Below, piece by piece: positions 34,578 through 45,449 of a stretch of 64,000 nt of DNA. The DNA comes from Sphingomonadales bacterium Ga0077557 (GTDB lineage: Bacteria > Pseudomonadota > Alphaproteobacteria > Sphingomonadales > Sphingomonadaceae): positions 62,001-126,000 of the forward strand of contig LNFI01000028.1 of the NCBI GenBank assembly GCA_001464615.1, read 5' to 3'. Position numbers and translations under genes: made by a program. Position 1 is the stretch's first letter, and every line of letters begins with the position of its first letter. The notes under the pieces are model-generated. The model had not been told where the DNA came from. It made no database searches and was given only the letters and a program-made list of their open reading frames with translations.

Positions 34578-35771
34578 ATGCACGATCAGATGCCATCCGC
34601 CGCAGGCCTTGTCGCCAGCGATCCCGATGCCGATTGGGGCTTGCCCGGCTGGACCTATAACGACCCCGATTTCTTCGATGCGGAAATGGCCGCCGTCATT
34701 CGCCCGTCCTGGCAGATCGTCTGCCACGAAAGCGATCTGGCCCGCACGGGAGACTGGCGATCGATCGATTATGTTGGCGAAAGCGTCATCGTCGTGCGCG
34801 GCGAAGACGGCGTTGTGCGCGGCTTTACCAATGTCTGCCGCCACCGTGCGATGCGGCTGCTGGATGGGACGGGCGGCTGCGCCAAGAAGATCATCTGCCG
34901 CTATCATGCCTGGGCTTATGAGCTTGACGGGCGGCTGACCGGCGTCCCTGAAAGCCGCGATTATCCGATGCTCGACAAGGCCAGCCAGGGGCTCATCCCG
35001 GTCGGCCTAGAAATCTGGCGCGGCTTTGTCTTTGTCCGGCTGGACGATGATGACGGACCATCCGTGGCGGCAATGATGGCGCCCTATGAGCAGGAGATCG
35101 AACCGTATCGCTTCGCGGATTTGCGCACGATCACGCCCGCCTATACGCGGCCGCGCGCGGTTAACTGGAAGAATATCGGCGATAATTATTCGGACAATCT
35201 CCACATCCCGGTTGCGCATCCGGGGCTGACCCGGCTGTTCGGCAAAAGCTATGCGATCGCCGCTGAACCCTATGTCGACAAGATGTCGGGGTATCTGGTC
35301 GACAAGCCCTCGGTTGATCCATGGGAACGCTTCTACCAGACTCATTTGCCGCATGCTGATCATCTGCCCGAGGCCAATCAGCGGCTATGGCTCTATTATA
35401 AGCTATGGCCCAATATCGCATTTGATATCTATCCCGATCAAGTCGATTTCATGCAGTGGCTGCCGATCAGCCCGACGCAATCGGTGCTGCGGATGATGGC
35501 CTTTGCGCTGCCCGATGACCGCCGCGAAATGAAGCTGGTCCGCTATGCCAATGATCGGATCAACCGGCACGTGAACGCCGAAGACACCTGGCTGATCACC
35601 CGCGTGCAGGCCGGCATGGCGTCGAAAAGCTTCACCGTTGGCCCGATCGGGCGGAGTGAAGTGTGCCTGCGCAGTTTCGCCGCGAAGATCCGTGCAGCGA
35701 TCCCCGAAGCCCGGTTGCACCAAGCGCCACCGCCCGGCTGGAGCAAGCGCCCGCGGACCGTGCGCGGGTGA
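34578..35771 (+). CDS. Rieske aromatic ring-hydroxylating oxygenase, alpha subunit
   Basis: A 397-residue terminal oxygenase. The Rieske cluster ligands are CRHRAM (about residue 87) and CRYHAW (about 108). The mononuclear iron site lies in NYSDNLHIPVAHPGL (about 203-217), with the two His and a later Asp expected. GGAG lies 7 bp before the ATG. No beta subunit, ferredoxin or reductase is adjacent, so partners are encoded elsewhere, possibly including the ferredoxin at 5408. The substrate is unknown, likely an aromatic or a quaternary-ammonium-type compound. Confidence 0.92.
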   Translation: MHDQMPSAAGLVASDPDADWGLPGWTYNDPDFFDAEMAAVIRPSWQIVCHESDLARTGDWRSIDYVGESVIVVRGEDGVVRGFTNVCRHRAMRLLDGTGGCAKKIICRYHAWAYELDGRLTGVPESRDYPMLDKASQGLIPVGLEIWRGFVFVRLDDDDGPSVAAMMAPYEQEIEPYRFADLRTITPAYTRPRAVNWKNIGDNYSDNLHIPVAHPGLTRLFGKSYAIAAEPYVDKMSGYLVDKPSVDPWERFYQTHLPHADHLPEANQRLWLYYKLWPNIAFDIYPDQVDFMQWLPISPTQSVLRMMAFALPDDRREMKLVRYANDRINRHVNAEDTWLITRVQAGMASKSFTVGPIGRSEVCLRSFAAKIRAAIPEARLHQAPPPGWSKRPRTVRG

Positions 35772-35775
35772 GGGC

Positions 35776-35904
35776 ATGACCAAGGTAAACGATGACAACC
35801 AGTCGAGCATGCCCAGCATCTATGCGGTGGGCGACATCACCAACCGGGTGCAATTGACCCCTGTTGTGATCCGCGAGGGTCAGGCCATTGCCGACACCAC
35901 CTGA
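35776..35904 (+). pseudogene. Glutathione reductase fragment
   Basis: A 42-codon remnant starting MTKVNDDNQSS. The segment MPSIYAVGDITNRVQLTPVV continuing to IREGQAIADT is the highly conserved FAD-contact region of glutathione-disulfide reductase (SIYAVGDVTNRVQLTPVAIREG in the family). The rest of the enzyme is absent on both sides. The fragment breaks off after Thr-Thr at a TGA, exactly where base composition drops into the DUF4238 gene. It looks like a chromosomal gene truncated by an insertion or deletion. Confidence 0.8.
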
Positions 35905-35951
35905 TGAAGTAGGGGATTGCTCTAAATTACCCGCATAACCAAACTATCCCG

Positions 35952-36818
35952 ATGAAACATCACTACATCCCGGAGTTTTACCTACGGCACTGGGTTGGCG
36001 GCGACGGCAGGTTCGAGCGATACAATAGGCCAGTGCCGTCGAAGATAATGGTCCGACGTTCGTACCCTAGTGAAACTGGTTGGATGAAGGACCTGTATAT
36101 CTCGCCAGAAGGAACCAGAGATCCGCAATGGCTTGAAATTGACATCTTTCAAGTTATCGATAGTCGGGCGGCACCTGTCCTACAAAAGCTGGCGTCCGAT
36201 CCTCCACGCGACATCAATGCTGCAGAACGATCAGCTTGGACCGTCTTTTTGCGTTCCTTGTTTCACAGAACACCGGAGAACCTCCGTGGAACGATTGCGA
36301 GCACTGCCGAAATTTACGAAGAAACTGTCGAATCCAGCCGCGAACGATATGCTGAACTGCGCGGTCCGGGCGACCCTGAGACATTCGACGAATACAAAAA
36401 TAGTTTGACTATATTGGATATGCGACGTTCCGCCTTGGCAATAATTCCTGATCTTATAGTGAATTCAAGGATTGGCCAATTCCTCAATAACATGCATACG
36501 CGAATATTTTCTCTTCCGGGATGCGCACCTGATTTTTTACTGTCCGATGATCCAATAATTCGTACAAATGGCCTGATGAATGATGGAGGGCATTTTGCCA
36601 TTCCTATTTCACCACGAAATATCTTTGTATCTGCATGGCAGGAAAAAACGCTTAATGAGATTTATCGAATGAAGCCAACCGAACTCGTTAGAGTTGTTAA
36701 TACGTCAAATGTTGAAGGCGCACGGCATTTTGTAGTTGCTCGAAATCACTCACAGGACCGATTCATCCGCAACAGATTTGGCAAAAACCCTAGGCCCTCA
36801 ATTTTAAGTGCGTCTTGA
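35952..36818 (+). CDS. DUF4238 protein, probably horizontally acquired
   Basis: A 288-residue protein starting MKHHYIPEFYLRHWVG, the exact N-terminal signature of DUF4238. Later blocks include FLLSDDPIIRTNG and FAIPISPRNIFVSA. The gene uses many AT-rich codons unlike its neighbours, which suggests transfer. The family is scattered in accessory regions and has no firm function; some members lie in defence islands, but there is no other defence gene here. It follows the truncated glutathione reductase fragment. Confidence 0.8.
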   Translation: MKHHYIPEFYLRHWVGGDGRFERYNRPVPSKIMVRRSYPSETGWMKDLYISPEGTRDPQWLEIDIFQVIDSRAAPVLQKLASDPPRDINAAERSAWTVFLRSLFHRTPENLRGTIASTAEIYEETVESSRERYAELRGPGDPETFDEYKNSLTILDMRRSALAIIPDLIVNSRIGQFLNNMHTRIFSLPGCAPDFLLSDDPIIRTNGLMNDGGHFAIPISPRNIFVSAWQEKTLNEIYRMKPTELVRVVNTSNVEGARHFVVARNHSQDRFIRNRFGKNPRPSILSAS

Positions 36819-36869
36819 AAACAGATGTAATCCAGGTAGCAAATAATTTCTATTTGGAGAAAATTGGCA

Positions 36870-37703
36870 TTACCGCAACGCCACCCCTGAAATCGTAATC
36901 CGGTGCATTAGCCTTTTGTGGCCGTGGTAATCATTCACCGCGAAATGCCAGGTCGATCGATTGTCCCACACCGCCACCGAACCCGGCTGCCAGTGCAGGC
37001 GGCACTGGAATTCCTCGCGCATCGCGACCGAGTAGAGATATTGCAGCAGCGGCTGGCTTTCCTCGCGGGTCCAGCCTTCGAAATGGAGCGTGAAGGCCGG
37101 ATTGACGTAGAGGATCTTGCGACCGCTCACCGGGTGGCGGATCACCGCGGGGTGGACCGCGTTGGCGCGGATGTCGTGGCCCTTCAGGTCGGCGGCCTGG
37201 TCGGTCTTGGCGTAGATGCCGTCATGGCCATAGATGTGATCGGCACTGTGCACGGCGCGCAGGCCAGCCAGCGTCGCCTTCAGCCCATCTGACAGCGCGT
37301 CATAGGCAGCACCCAGGCTTGTAAACAGCGTATCGCCCCCCGTCGGCGGCAGTTCGCGGGCGACAAGGATTGATCCCATCGCAGGGACAGGATCATAGCT
37401 ATGGTCGGTGTGCCAGCCGCCGCCAATATTGACGAATTGCGTCTCGGCTTTGCGCACTTCGGCGATCTCGGGATAGCCGCCGTTCGCGGGGAAATAGTTG
37501 TTGACGTCGATCTCACCCCAGCGGCGCGCAAAGGCGATGTGATCTTCAGGGGTTAGCTGCTGGTCGCGCAACATAACGACGCCAGTGTCGGCGAGCGCCT
37601 GGCGGATTGCCGCGAGGTCGTTGTCGCTGATCGCCCGCACATCGACGCCAGTGACTTCCGCGCCGCACTGCGCGGCCAGCGGCTTGATTTGCATTTCGCC
37701 CAT
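36870..37703 (-). CDS. TauD/TfdA-family Fe(II)/2-oxoglutarate dioxygenase
   Basis: 277 residues from MGEMQIKPLAAQCG; the open frame upstream has no family character. Iron ligands are in WHTDHSYDP (HxD) and the distal His in DNRSTWHFAV. The 2-oxoglutarate Arg lies in KRLMHRITISG. The family opens sulfonates, taurine or phenoxyacetates by hydroxylation. The substrate is not determinable. The start codon and ribosome-binding site fall inside a long hairpin (37691-37745). Confidence 0.9.
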   Translation of the reverse strand: MGEMQIKPLAAQCGAEVTGVDVRAISDNDLAAIRQALADTGVVMLRDQQLTPEDHIAFARRWGEIDVNNYFPANGGYPEIAEVRKAETQFVNIGGGWHTDHSYDPVPAMGSILVARELPPTGGDTLFTSLGAAYDALSDGLKATLAGLRAVHSADHIYGHDGIYAKTDQAADLKGHDIRANAVHPAVIRHPVSGRKILYVNPAFTLHFEGWTREESQPLLQYLYSVAMREEFQCRLHWQPGSVAVWDNRSTWHFAVNDYHGHKRLMHRITISGVALR

Positions 37704-37745
37704 GCTGCCTCTCCATTTCTTATGGAGCGCAGCATGGGCGAATGC
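37691..37745 (-). promoter_or_regulatory. Long hairpin over the start of the TauD-type gene
   Basis: The 5' arm GCA-TTCGCCCATGCTGC pairs with GCAGCATGGGCGAATGC apart from a single bulged base. An inner CTCCAT/ATGGAG stem with a 5-nt loop follows after a small internal bulge. Together this makes about 23 bp of stem. On the minus strand the ribosome-binding site GGAGAGG (37709-37715) and ATG (37701-37703) both fall inside it. It also lies just after the M13 gene stop, so it may double as a terminator. Confidence 0.6.
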
Positions 37746-37753
37746 GGGTGTCT

Positions 37754-39793
37754 TTACCAGATGTGGACGCGCTTTTCGGGCGGCAGGTACAGTTTGTTGT
37801 CGGGCTTGATGTCGAACGCAGCATACCAGGCATCGACATTGCGGACGATGCCGTTGACGCGGAAGTAAGGCGGGCTGTGCGGATCGGTCAGCAGGCGCGC
37901 CCGTGCCGCGCCTTCGCGAAGCTTGGACTGCCACGCCTGCGCATAGGCCAGGAAGAAGCGCTGATCGCCGGTCAGCCCGTCGATCACCGGGGCCTTGCCG
38001 TTCTTCGCCTGATAGCGCTGGTATGCGCCATAGGCGGCCTCAACCCCACCGAGATCGCCGATATTTTCGCCCAGTGTCAGCTTGCCGTTGACCTTGGTGC
38101 CGGGCAGGCCTTCATAGGCGTCATATTGCGCAGCCAGCGCTGCGGTCCGTTCGGCAAACGCCTTTTTGGCTTCAGGCGTCCACCAATTTTCGAACTTGCC
38201 GGTCGGGCCGAACTGGCTGCCCTGATCGTCGAAGCCATGGCCCATTTCATGGCCGATGATTGCGCCGATCGCGCCATAGTTCACCGCCGGATCGGCATTG
38301 GGATCGAAATAGGGCGGCTGCAGGATCGCCGCCGGGAAGGTGATCTGGTTGGCCAGTGGATTATAATAAGCGTTCACCGTCTGCGGCGTCATGCCCCACA
38401 GGGTGCGATCGACGGGCTTCTTGAAGCGTTCAAGCTCAAGCGCATGCTCGAACTCACCCGATCGCATGACGTTGCCCAGCATGTCGCCGCGAACAACCTT
38501 GAAGCTCGAATAATCGATATATTTGTCGGGGTGGCCGATCCGGGGTTCGAACGCGGCAAGCTTGACGAGCGCCGCCTTGCGGGTTGGCTCGTCCATCCAT
38601 GCAGACTTGCTGATGCGATCCTGATAGGAACCGCGCAGATTCTCGATCAGCTCGGTCATCTTGGCCTTGGCCGTTTGCGGGAAATACCGGTCGACATAAA
38701 GCTGGCCAACGGCTTCACCCAAGGCGCCATTGGCAAGCTGAACGCCACGCTTCCACCGGTCACGCTGGGTTTGCACGCCCGACAGCGTCTTCGAATAGAA
38801 ATCAAACCGGGCAGTATCGAACGTCTTTGACAGATAGCCCGCGTTGCTGCTCACAAAATGGAAGGCCATGTAATCCTTCCAGGTCTGCAGCGGGGTCGCG
38901 ACCAGAATCTTGCCCATCGCCGTGATCGCGGTGTTGTTCGCGAACAGGATCTTCGGCGCGCTGTCGAGCCCCGAAACCTTCAGCATCAAGGCCCAATCCC
39001 ATTCGGGGGCCTTTTTCTCGAGCCCGGCCAGATCCTGCGGATCGTTCAGTGCCATGATGTTGCGGCTCTGCTCGGGCGTCCAATGTTCTTTGGCGAGCGC
39101 GGTTTCGAGCGCCATGATCGCATCGGCTTTGGCGCTGGCATTGGCGATGCCGGCCAGTTCCTGCATTTTCTGGATATAAGCACGATAGGCCTTGCGATAG
39201 CCGTCATACTTTTCGCCTTCGAGCAGGTAATAATCGCGGGGCATGCCCAGCCCACCCTGGCCGGTGGCGGCGGTGTAGCGTGTCGGATCGGCGAGGTCGG
39301 GGATGATGCCGATGCCGACCGGGGATTGATAGCCAACGGTCGCGAACAGCGTCTGCAGATCGGTCAGGTCCTTCACCGCCGCAATCTTGGCGAGATAGGG
39401 CTTTAGCGGCTCGCCCCCCTTGGCCTCGATCGCTGCCTCGTCCATCCAGGTGCCGTAGAAATCGCCGACCTGCTTGCCAGTCGCGCCATATTTTGCGGGG
39501 TTGGCAGCCATATCGTCCAGGATCTTCCGCACATTGGCTTCGGCTTCGTCGGTCAGGACGTTGCCATAGCCAACCGCGCCCTTATCGGCCGGAATTTCGG
39601 TGCGCTTGTCCCAGCCACCATTGGCGAAGGTCCAGAAATCGTCACCGGCCTTAACGGCGGCGTCCTTGGCCGACAGATCGACGCCGAAGCTGCCATAGCG
39701 CGGTGCGGTGGGCGCATCTTTCGACAAAGCCGGCATGGCCAGAGCGATGATGGCAGTGGCCGCCGCTAGGCGGGCATAACGATGAAGCTGCAT
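37754..39793 (-). CDS. M13-family zinc metallopeptidase (neprilysin-like)
   Basis: 679 residues from MQLHRYARLAAATA, with a signal peptide ending ALS. The zinc site IIGHEMGHGFDDQGSQF holds HEMGH, and the third ligand Glu is in GENIGDLGG. NAYYNPLANQITFPAAIL and the C-terminal EKRVHIW complete the family signature. It cleaves peptides in the periplasm. A promoter lies just upstream at 39822-39850. Confidence 0.95.
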   Translation of the reverse strand: MQLHRYARLAAATAIIALAMPALSKDAPTAPRYGSFGVDLSAKDAAVKAGDDFWTFANGGWDKRTEIPADKGAVGYGNVLTDEAEANVRKILDDMAANPAKYGATGKQVGDFYGTWMDEAAIEAKGGEPLKPYLAKIAAVKDLTDLQTLFATVGYQSPVGIGIIPDLADPTRYTAATGQGGLGMPRDYYLLEGEKYDGYRKAYRAYIQKMQELAGIANASAKADAIMALETALAKEHWTPEQSRNIMALNDPQDLAGLEKKAPEWDWALMLKVSGLDSAPKILFANNTAITAMGKILVATPLQTWKDYMAFHFVSSNAGYLSKTFDTARFDFYSKTLSGVQTQRDRWKRGVQLANGALGEAVGQLYVDRYFPQTAKAKMTELIENLRGSYQDRISKSAWMDEPTRKAALVKLAAFEPRIGHPDKYIDYSSFKVVRGDMLGNVMRSGEFEHALELERFKKPVDRTLWGMTPQTVNAYYNPLANQITFPAAILQPPYFDPNADPAVNYGAIGAIIGHEMGHGFDDQGSQFGPTGKFENWWTPEAKKAFAERTAALAAQYDAYEGLPGTKVNGKLTLGENIGDLGGVEAAYGAYQRYQAKNGKAPVIDGLTGDQRFFLAYAQAWQSKLREGAARARLLTDPHSPPYFRVNGIVRNVDAWYAAFDIKPDNKLYLPPEKRVHIW

Positions 39794-39821
39794 GAGGACC
39801 TCTCTTATAGTGTATTGCTCG

Positions 39822-39850
39822 GATATAGCGGTGAGAGTCGGCACCCGCAA
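39822..39850 (-). promoter_or_regulatory. Promoter of the M13 peptidase gene
   Basis: On the minus strand TTGCGG (complement of 39845-39850) is separated by exactly 17 bp from TATATC (complement of 39822-39827). This would start transcription about 20 bp before the M13 gene ATG. A short dyad TGTAAG-N6-CTTACA at 39859-39876 lies immediately upstream and could bind a regulator. Confidence 0.45.
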
Positions 39851-39871
39851 GCGAAAAATGTAAGACGTCCC

Positions 39872-41809
<1,938 letters not shown>

Positions 41810-41925
41810 CCTGATCTCCTGCACCCGCAATAGTGGCGCAGCGCGTGGCTTAGGCCAAGCCAAACCGCTTGGCTTCATTTCAGTTTCGATATAAAACTGT
41901 TCTGTAGACGATCGGGAGAATGGCA

Positions 41926-42942
41926 ATGAGCGGACAGGTTCTGGTAACCGGCGGCAGCGGCTATATTGGCGGCTTTGTGATCCGGCAGCTGGTGGCGGAA
42001 GGCTGGACCGTCAACACCACGATCCGCTCGCTGGCCAGAGAGGCCGAGGTGCGTAAAGCGCTGGCGGTGCCCGCCGACAAGCTCAATTTCTTCGCCGCCG
42101 ATCTGCTGAGCGATGCGGGATGGGCAGAGGCGGTTGCCGGGTGCAGCCATGTCGTCCACGTCGCGTCGCCGCTGCCGAATGGGGCGGTGAAACATGAAGA
42201 CGATCTGATCGTACCAGCGCGTGAAGGCGCGCTGCGCGCGCTGCGCTTTGCCAGGGCGGCAAGGGTGAAGCGCGTGGTGATGACCTCGTCAGTCGCTGCC
42301 ATCGCTTATGGCCATGGCAAGAAGATCGGCACCTATATTGAGGCGGTGTGGACCGATGTGAACGGCCCGCAGGTCCATGCTTATGCCAAGTCGAAAACGA
42401 TCGCCGAGCGCGCCGCGCGCGATTGGATGGCGGCGGAAGGCGGTGCGATGGAGTATGTCTCGGTCAATCCCGCCGCGGTCCTCGGCCCCGTGCTCAGCGC
42501 CGATTTTTCGAGCTCGGTGCAGATCATCACGCGGCTGCTCTCCGGATCGCTGCCCGGTCTGCCCAATTTCGGCTTTGGCGTGGTCGATGTGCGCGATGTC
42601 GCCGATCTCCATGTCCGCGCGCTTACCGCCGAGGGCATCGATGGCGAACGCTTCATTGCCTCTGGCCCGTTCATGATGATGAAGGACGTCGCCGCCGTGC
42701 TCCGCGACCGGCTGGGGAATGAGGCGCGCAAGGTGCCGACGCGGGGCCTGCCCGATTTCCTGCTGCAGTTGAGCGCCCTGTTCGACCCCACGATCCGGAT
42801 GGTGACGGGCGAACTCGGCAAACAACGGATCACCCCATCCGATCACGCCCGGGATGTGCTCGGCTGGGTGCCGCGTCCGGCTGCCGACACGATCGCAGAC
42901 AGCGCGCGCAGCCTGATCGATATGGGTGTGGTGAAGGTCTGA
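41926..42942 (+). CDS. NAD(P)-dependent epimerase/dehydratase (extended SDR)
   Basis: 338 residues from [15 protein letters not shown] lies 7 bp upstream of this ATG, better than the ATG 6 bp earlier. The cofactor motif is [12 protein letters not shown] (TGxxGxxG), and YAKSK supplies the catalytic Tyr-Lys, as in dihydroflavonol-reductase-like SDRs. The substrate is unknown, likely an aldehyde or ketone. It is divergent from acs and runs into the pccB region 66 bp downstream. Confidence 0.87.
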   Translation: MSGQVLVTGGSGYIGGFVIRQLVAEGWTVNTTIRSLAREAEVRKALAVPADKLNFFAADLLSDAGWAEAVAGCSHVVHVASPLPNGAVKHEDDLIVPAREGALRALRFARAARVKRVVMTSSVAAIAYGHGKKIGTYIEAVWTDVNGPQVHAYAKSKTIAERAARDWMAAEGGAMEYVSVNPAAVLGPVLSADFSSSVQIITRLLSGSLPGLPNFGFGVVDVRDVADLHVRALTAEGIDGERFIASGPFMMMKDVAAVLRDRLGNEARKVPTRGLPDFLLQLSALFDPTIRMVTGELGKQRITPSDHARDVLGWVPRPAADTIADSARSLIDMGVVKV

Positions 42943-43008
42943 ACTGCATCACGGTTGCGTTTCGCGCGAATCCTTGGAAAGGGGGCTAACCGTCGTCTGG
43001 GGAGCCCT

Positions 43009-44535
43009 ATGGAAACGATCGTCGATCGCCTGGAAGCAAAGCGTGCAGCGGCACGATTGGGTGGGGGCGAGAAGCGGATCGCGGCGCAGCACGCCAAGGG
43101 CAAGCTGACCGCGCGCGAGCGGCTGAACGTGCTGCTCGACCAGGGATCGTTCGAGGAACTCGACATGTATGTCGAGCATAATTGCGTCGATTTCGGCATG
43201 GCGGATCAGATCATTCCCGGCGATGGCGTGGTCACCGGTTCGGGCACGATCAACGGCCGGTTGGTGTTCGTGTTCAGCCAGGATTTCACCGTGTTCGGCG
43301 GATCGCTGTCCGAACGGCACGCGCAGAAAATCTGCAAGATCATGGACATGGCGATGAAGGTCGGCGCGCCCGTCATCGGCATCAACGATTCGGGTGGCGC
43401 GCGCATCCAGGAAGGCGTTGCCTCGCTGGGCGGCTATGCCGAAGTGTTCCAGCGCAACGTGCTTGCCAGCGGCGTCGTGCCGCAGCTCAGCCTGATCATG
43501 GGGCCATGCGCTGGCGGCGCCGTATACAGCCCCGCCATGACCGACTTCATCTTCATGGTGAAGGATAGCTCTTACATGTTCGTCACCGGCCCCGATGTCG
43601 TGAAGACCGTCACTAACGAAGTGGTCTCGCAGGAGGAACTCGGGGGTGCCGTGACGCATACCACGAAGTCGGGGGTCGCCGATGTTGCGTTCGATGATGA
43701 TATCGAAGCGCTGCTCGCGGCCCGCGACTTCGTGGACTTCTTGCCCGCATCCAACCGCGACGCAGCGCCCGAACGCCCGACGGCAGACCCGTGGGACCGG
43801 CTGGAGGACAGCCTGGACCTGCTGATCCCGGCGAACGCCAACCAGCCCTATGACATGCACGAAGTGATCCGCAAAACGGTGGACGAGGGCGATTTCTTCG
43901 AAGTGCAGCCGGCGCATGCGGGCAACATCATCGTCGGTTTCGGGCGGATCGAGGGGCGCACCGTGGGCGTCGTCGCCAACCAGCCAATGGTGCTGGCTGG
44001 CTGCCTCGACATCAACTCATCGAAAAAGGCGGCGCGCTTCGTGCGCTTCTGCGATGCGTTTGAAATTCCGATTATTACGTTCGTCGACGTGCCTGGTTTC
44101 CTGCCGGGCACCGCGCAGGAACTGAACGGCATCATCAAGCACGGCGCGAAACTGCTCTTCGCTTATGCCGAGGCGACCGTGCCGAAGATAACCGTCATCA
44201 CGCGCAAAGCCTATGGCGGCGCCTATGACGTGATGGCATCCAAGCATCTGCGCGGTGACCTGAATTACGCCTGGCCGACGGCGGAAATCGCCGTGATGGG
44301 CGCGAAGGGCGCGGTTGAGATCATCTTTCGCGGCAAGACGCCCGAGGAGATCGCCGAGCATACAGCGGAATATGAGGCGCGGTTTGCCAACCCATTCGTG
44401 GCAGCGTCGAAGGGCTTTATCGACGAGGTGATCCAGCCGCACTCGACGCGGCGCCGCGTGGCGCTTGGCCTGCGCAAGCTGCGGAACAAGAGCCTCGAAA
44501 ATCCTTGGAAGAAGCACGACAATATTCCCTTGTAG
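43009..44535 (+). CDS. pccB: Propionyl-CoA carboxylase beta subunit
   Basis: 508 residues from [15 protein letters not shown]. It has the two crotonase-like carboxyltransferase halves: [13 protein letters not shown] with the oxyanion glycines, [13 protein letters not shown], and the second-half block [23 protein letters not shown] with [14 protein letters not shown]. It moves the carboxyl from biotin on PccA to propionyl-CoA to give methylmalonyl-CoA. It begins a rightward locus with mce, mcm, bioB and pccA. Confidence 0.95.
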   Translation: METIVDRLEAKRAAARLGGGEKRIAAQHAKGKLTARERLNVLLDQGSFEELDMYVEHNCVDFGMADQIIPGDGVVTGSGTINGRLVFVFSQDFTVFGGSLSERHAQKICKIMDMAMKVGAPVIGINDSGGARIQEGVASLGGYAEVFQRNVLASGVVPQLSLIMGPCAGGAVYSPAMTDFIFMVKDSSYMFVTGPDVVKTVTNEVVSQEELGGAVTHTTKSGVADVAFDDDIEALLAARDFVDFLPASNRDAAPERPTADPWDRLEDSLDLLIPANANQPYDMHEVIRKTVDEGDFFEVQPAHAGNIIVGFGRIEGRTVGVVANQPMVLAGCLDINSSKKAARFVRFCDAFEIPIITFVDVPGFLPGTAQELNGIIKHGAKLLFAYAEATVPKITVITRKAYGGAYDVMASKHLRGDLNYAWPTAEIAVMGAKGAVEIIFRGKTPEEIAEHTAEYEARFANPFVAASKGFIDEVIQPHSTRRRVALGLRKLRNKSLENPWKKHDNIPL

Positions 44536-44544
44536 GAGCCGGTA

Positions 44545-45063
44545 ATGATTTCCATCCTGTTTGCGCTGCTTCAGTCCACCGCTCTAACAGCGCCGCCCCC
44601 ACCCCCGGCGCCACCCTGGACCGCGGTGACGCGCACTGACGCGACTACCGGTGCGACATCGACATCGGCGCTGGCCTATAGTGCTGATCGCAATGCCCGG
44701 CTGGTTGTCCGGTGCGACCGGGTCGGCGAGCCTGTTGTTTCGATTCAGATGCGCACCCGGGCCGGTCTCGCGGCGAGCGGCGATCATCTCGTCTCGGTTC
44801 GTGTCGACGGTGCTGCGCCAATTGACCTGCCTTGGGAGTTTCCTGGGTCAGCGACGATGAACCGCGGCACCGTTGCCGTTACCAAGCTGACCGAGGCGAT
44901 GAGCAAGGCCATGTCGATCACTGTTTCCACCAAGGATGGCGAGCAAACCGTGTCGGCAACCTTTGTCGGGCCAGGGACGGGCACCGGCATCAAGGATGTG
45001 CTGGCAGCATGTGGTTATGAACTTGGCGTCGTCCCGCAACCCGTAAAACCGACCGCTAAGTGA
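44545..45063 (+). CDS. Secreted protein of unknown function
   Basis: A 172-residue protein with a hydrophobic start (MISILFALLQSTALTA), a proline run and a beta-rich body containing ARLVVRCDRVGEPVVSIQM. This resembles periplasmic proteins with a paired Cys fold, but no family was recognised. It starts 9 bp after pccB. Its stop overlaps a remnant of the epimerase gene start, so before the cassette insertion it was probably coupled to mce. Confidence 0.65.
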   Translation: MISILFALLQSTALTAPPPPPAPPWTAVTRTDATTGATSTSALAYSADRNARLVVRCDRVGEPVVSIQMRTRAGLAASGDHLVSVRVDGAAPIDLPWEFPGSATMNRGTVAVTKLTEAMSKAMSITVSTKDGEQTVSATFVGPGTGTGIKDVLAACGYELGVVPQPVKPTAK

Positions 45064-45101
45064 AGCTCGGTCGCCTCAACCATATTGGCGTTGCGACGCC
45101 C
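45060..45101 (+). pseudogene. Leftover 5' end of the epimerase gene (mce)
   Basis: Bases 45061-45101 match the start of the intact mce gene (45656-45696) at 39 of 41 positions; both differences are silent (Lys and Ile codons). In this copy the start is a GTG at 45060 that overlaps the preceding stop. The frame then runs into unrelated DNA. This is the scar of the cassette that now separates it from the functional mce copy. Confidence 0.8.
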
Positions 45102-45106
45102 AGCTA

Positions 45107-45147
45107 TTGCACACCATGCCGGCAAACATTACAATGACATTGTAATG
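45107..45147 (+). promoter_or_regulatory. Cassette promoter with overlapping palindromic operator
   Basis: TTGCAC (45107-45112) and TACAAT (45130-45135) are 17 bp apart. The -10 lies inside a perfect palindrome CATTACAAT-GAC-ATTGTAATG at 45127-45147. The palindrome abuts the AAGGAG ribosome-binding site of the ribbon-helix-helix gene. This is the classic layout for autoregulation by a small dimeric repressor. Confidence 0.65.
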
Positions 45148-45161
45148 CCAAGGAGCATGCC

Positions 45162-45449
45162 ATGCAGACCGAACGTGTGACCTTCCTCACCACCCCCGAT
45201 CACAAAGCTGCGCTAGATGCCTTTGCGGCGCGCAATGGACAGTCGGTTGGCCATGTCGTGCGGGAGGCGACGAGCCAGTATATTGGGCAGCCGACGCCGG
45301 ACGAGGAAACCGAACTTGCAGCGCTGGTTCAGCAGGTCAACGAAGCTATTCCAAAAATGAACGCATCCATTGAAAGGATTATAGAGCGGCTCGATGCGAC
45401 TCACAGTCGCGTCGATGCGTTTCTGCGCGATACCGGCGTCCGTAAATGA
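45162..45449 (+). CDS. Ribbon-helix-helix DNA-binding protein, probable autorepressor
   Basis: A 95-residue protein. The N-terminus ERVTFLTTPDHKAALDAFA then GQSVGHVVREATSQYI fits a ribbon-helix-helix fold (a strand, then two helices) as in CopG/Arc-type antitoxins. The C-terminal part is a charged helix (IPKMNASIERIIERLDAT) likely to contact the partner protein. AAGGAG lies 6 bp before the ATG. Its stop overlaps the next gene's start as ATGA, as in toxin-antitoxin operons. Confidence 0.75.
   Translation: MQTERVTFLTTPDHKAALDAFAARNGQSVGHVVREATSQYIGQPTPDEETELAALVQQVNEAIPKMNASIERIIERLDATHSRVDAFLRDTGVRK

Noticed and set aside
34432..34938. 168-aa frame overlapping the Rieske oxygenase start
   Set aside because: It is a different frame over DNA that clearly codes for the Rieske domain, with no family features of its own.
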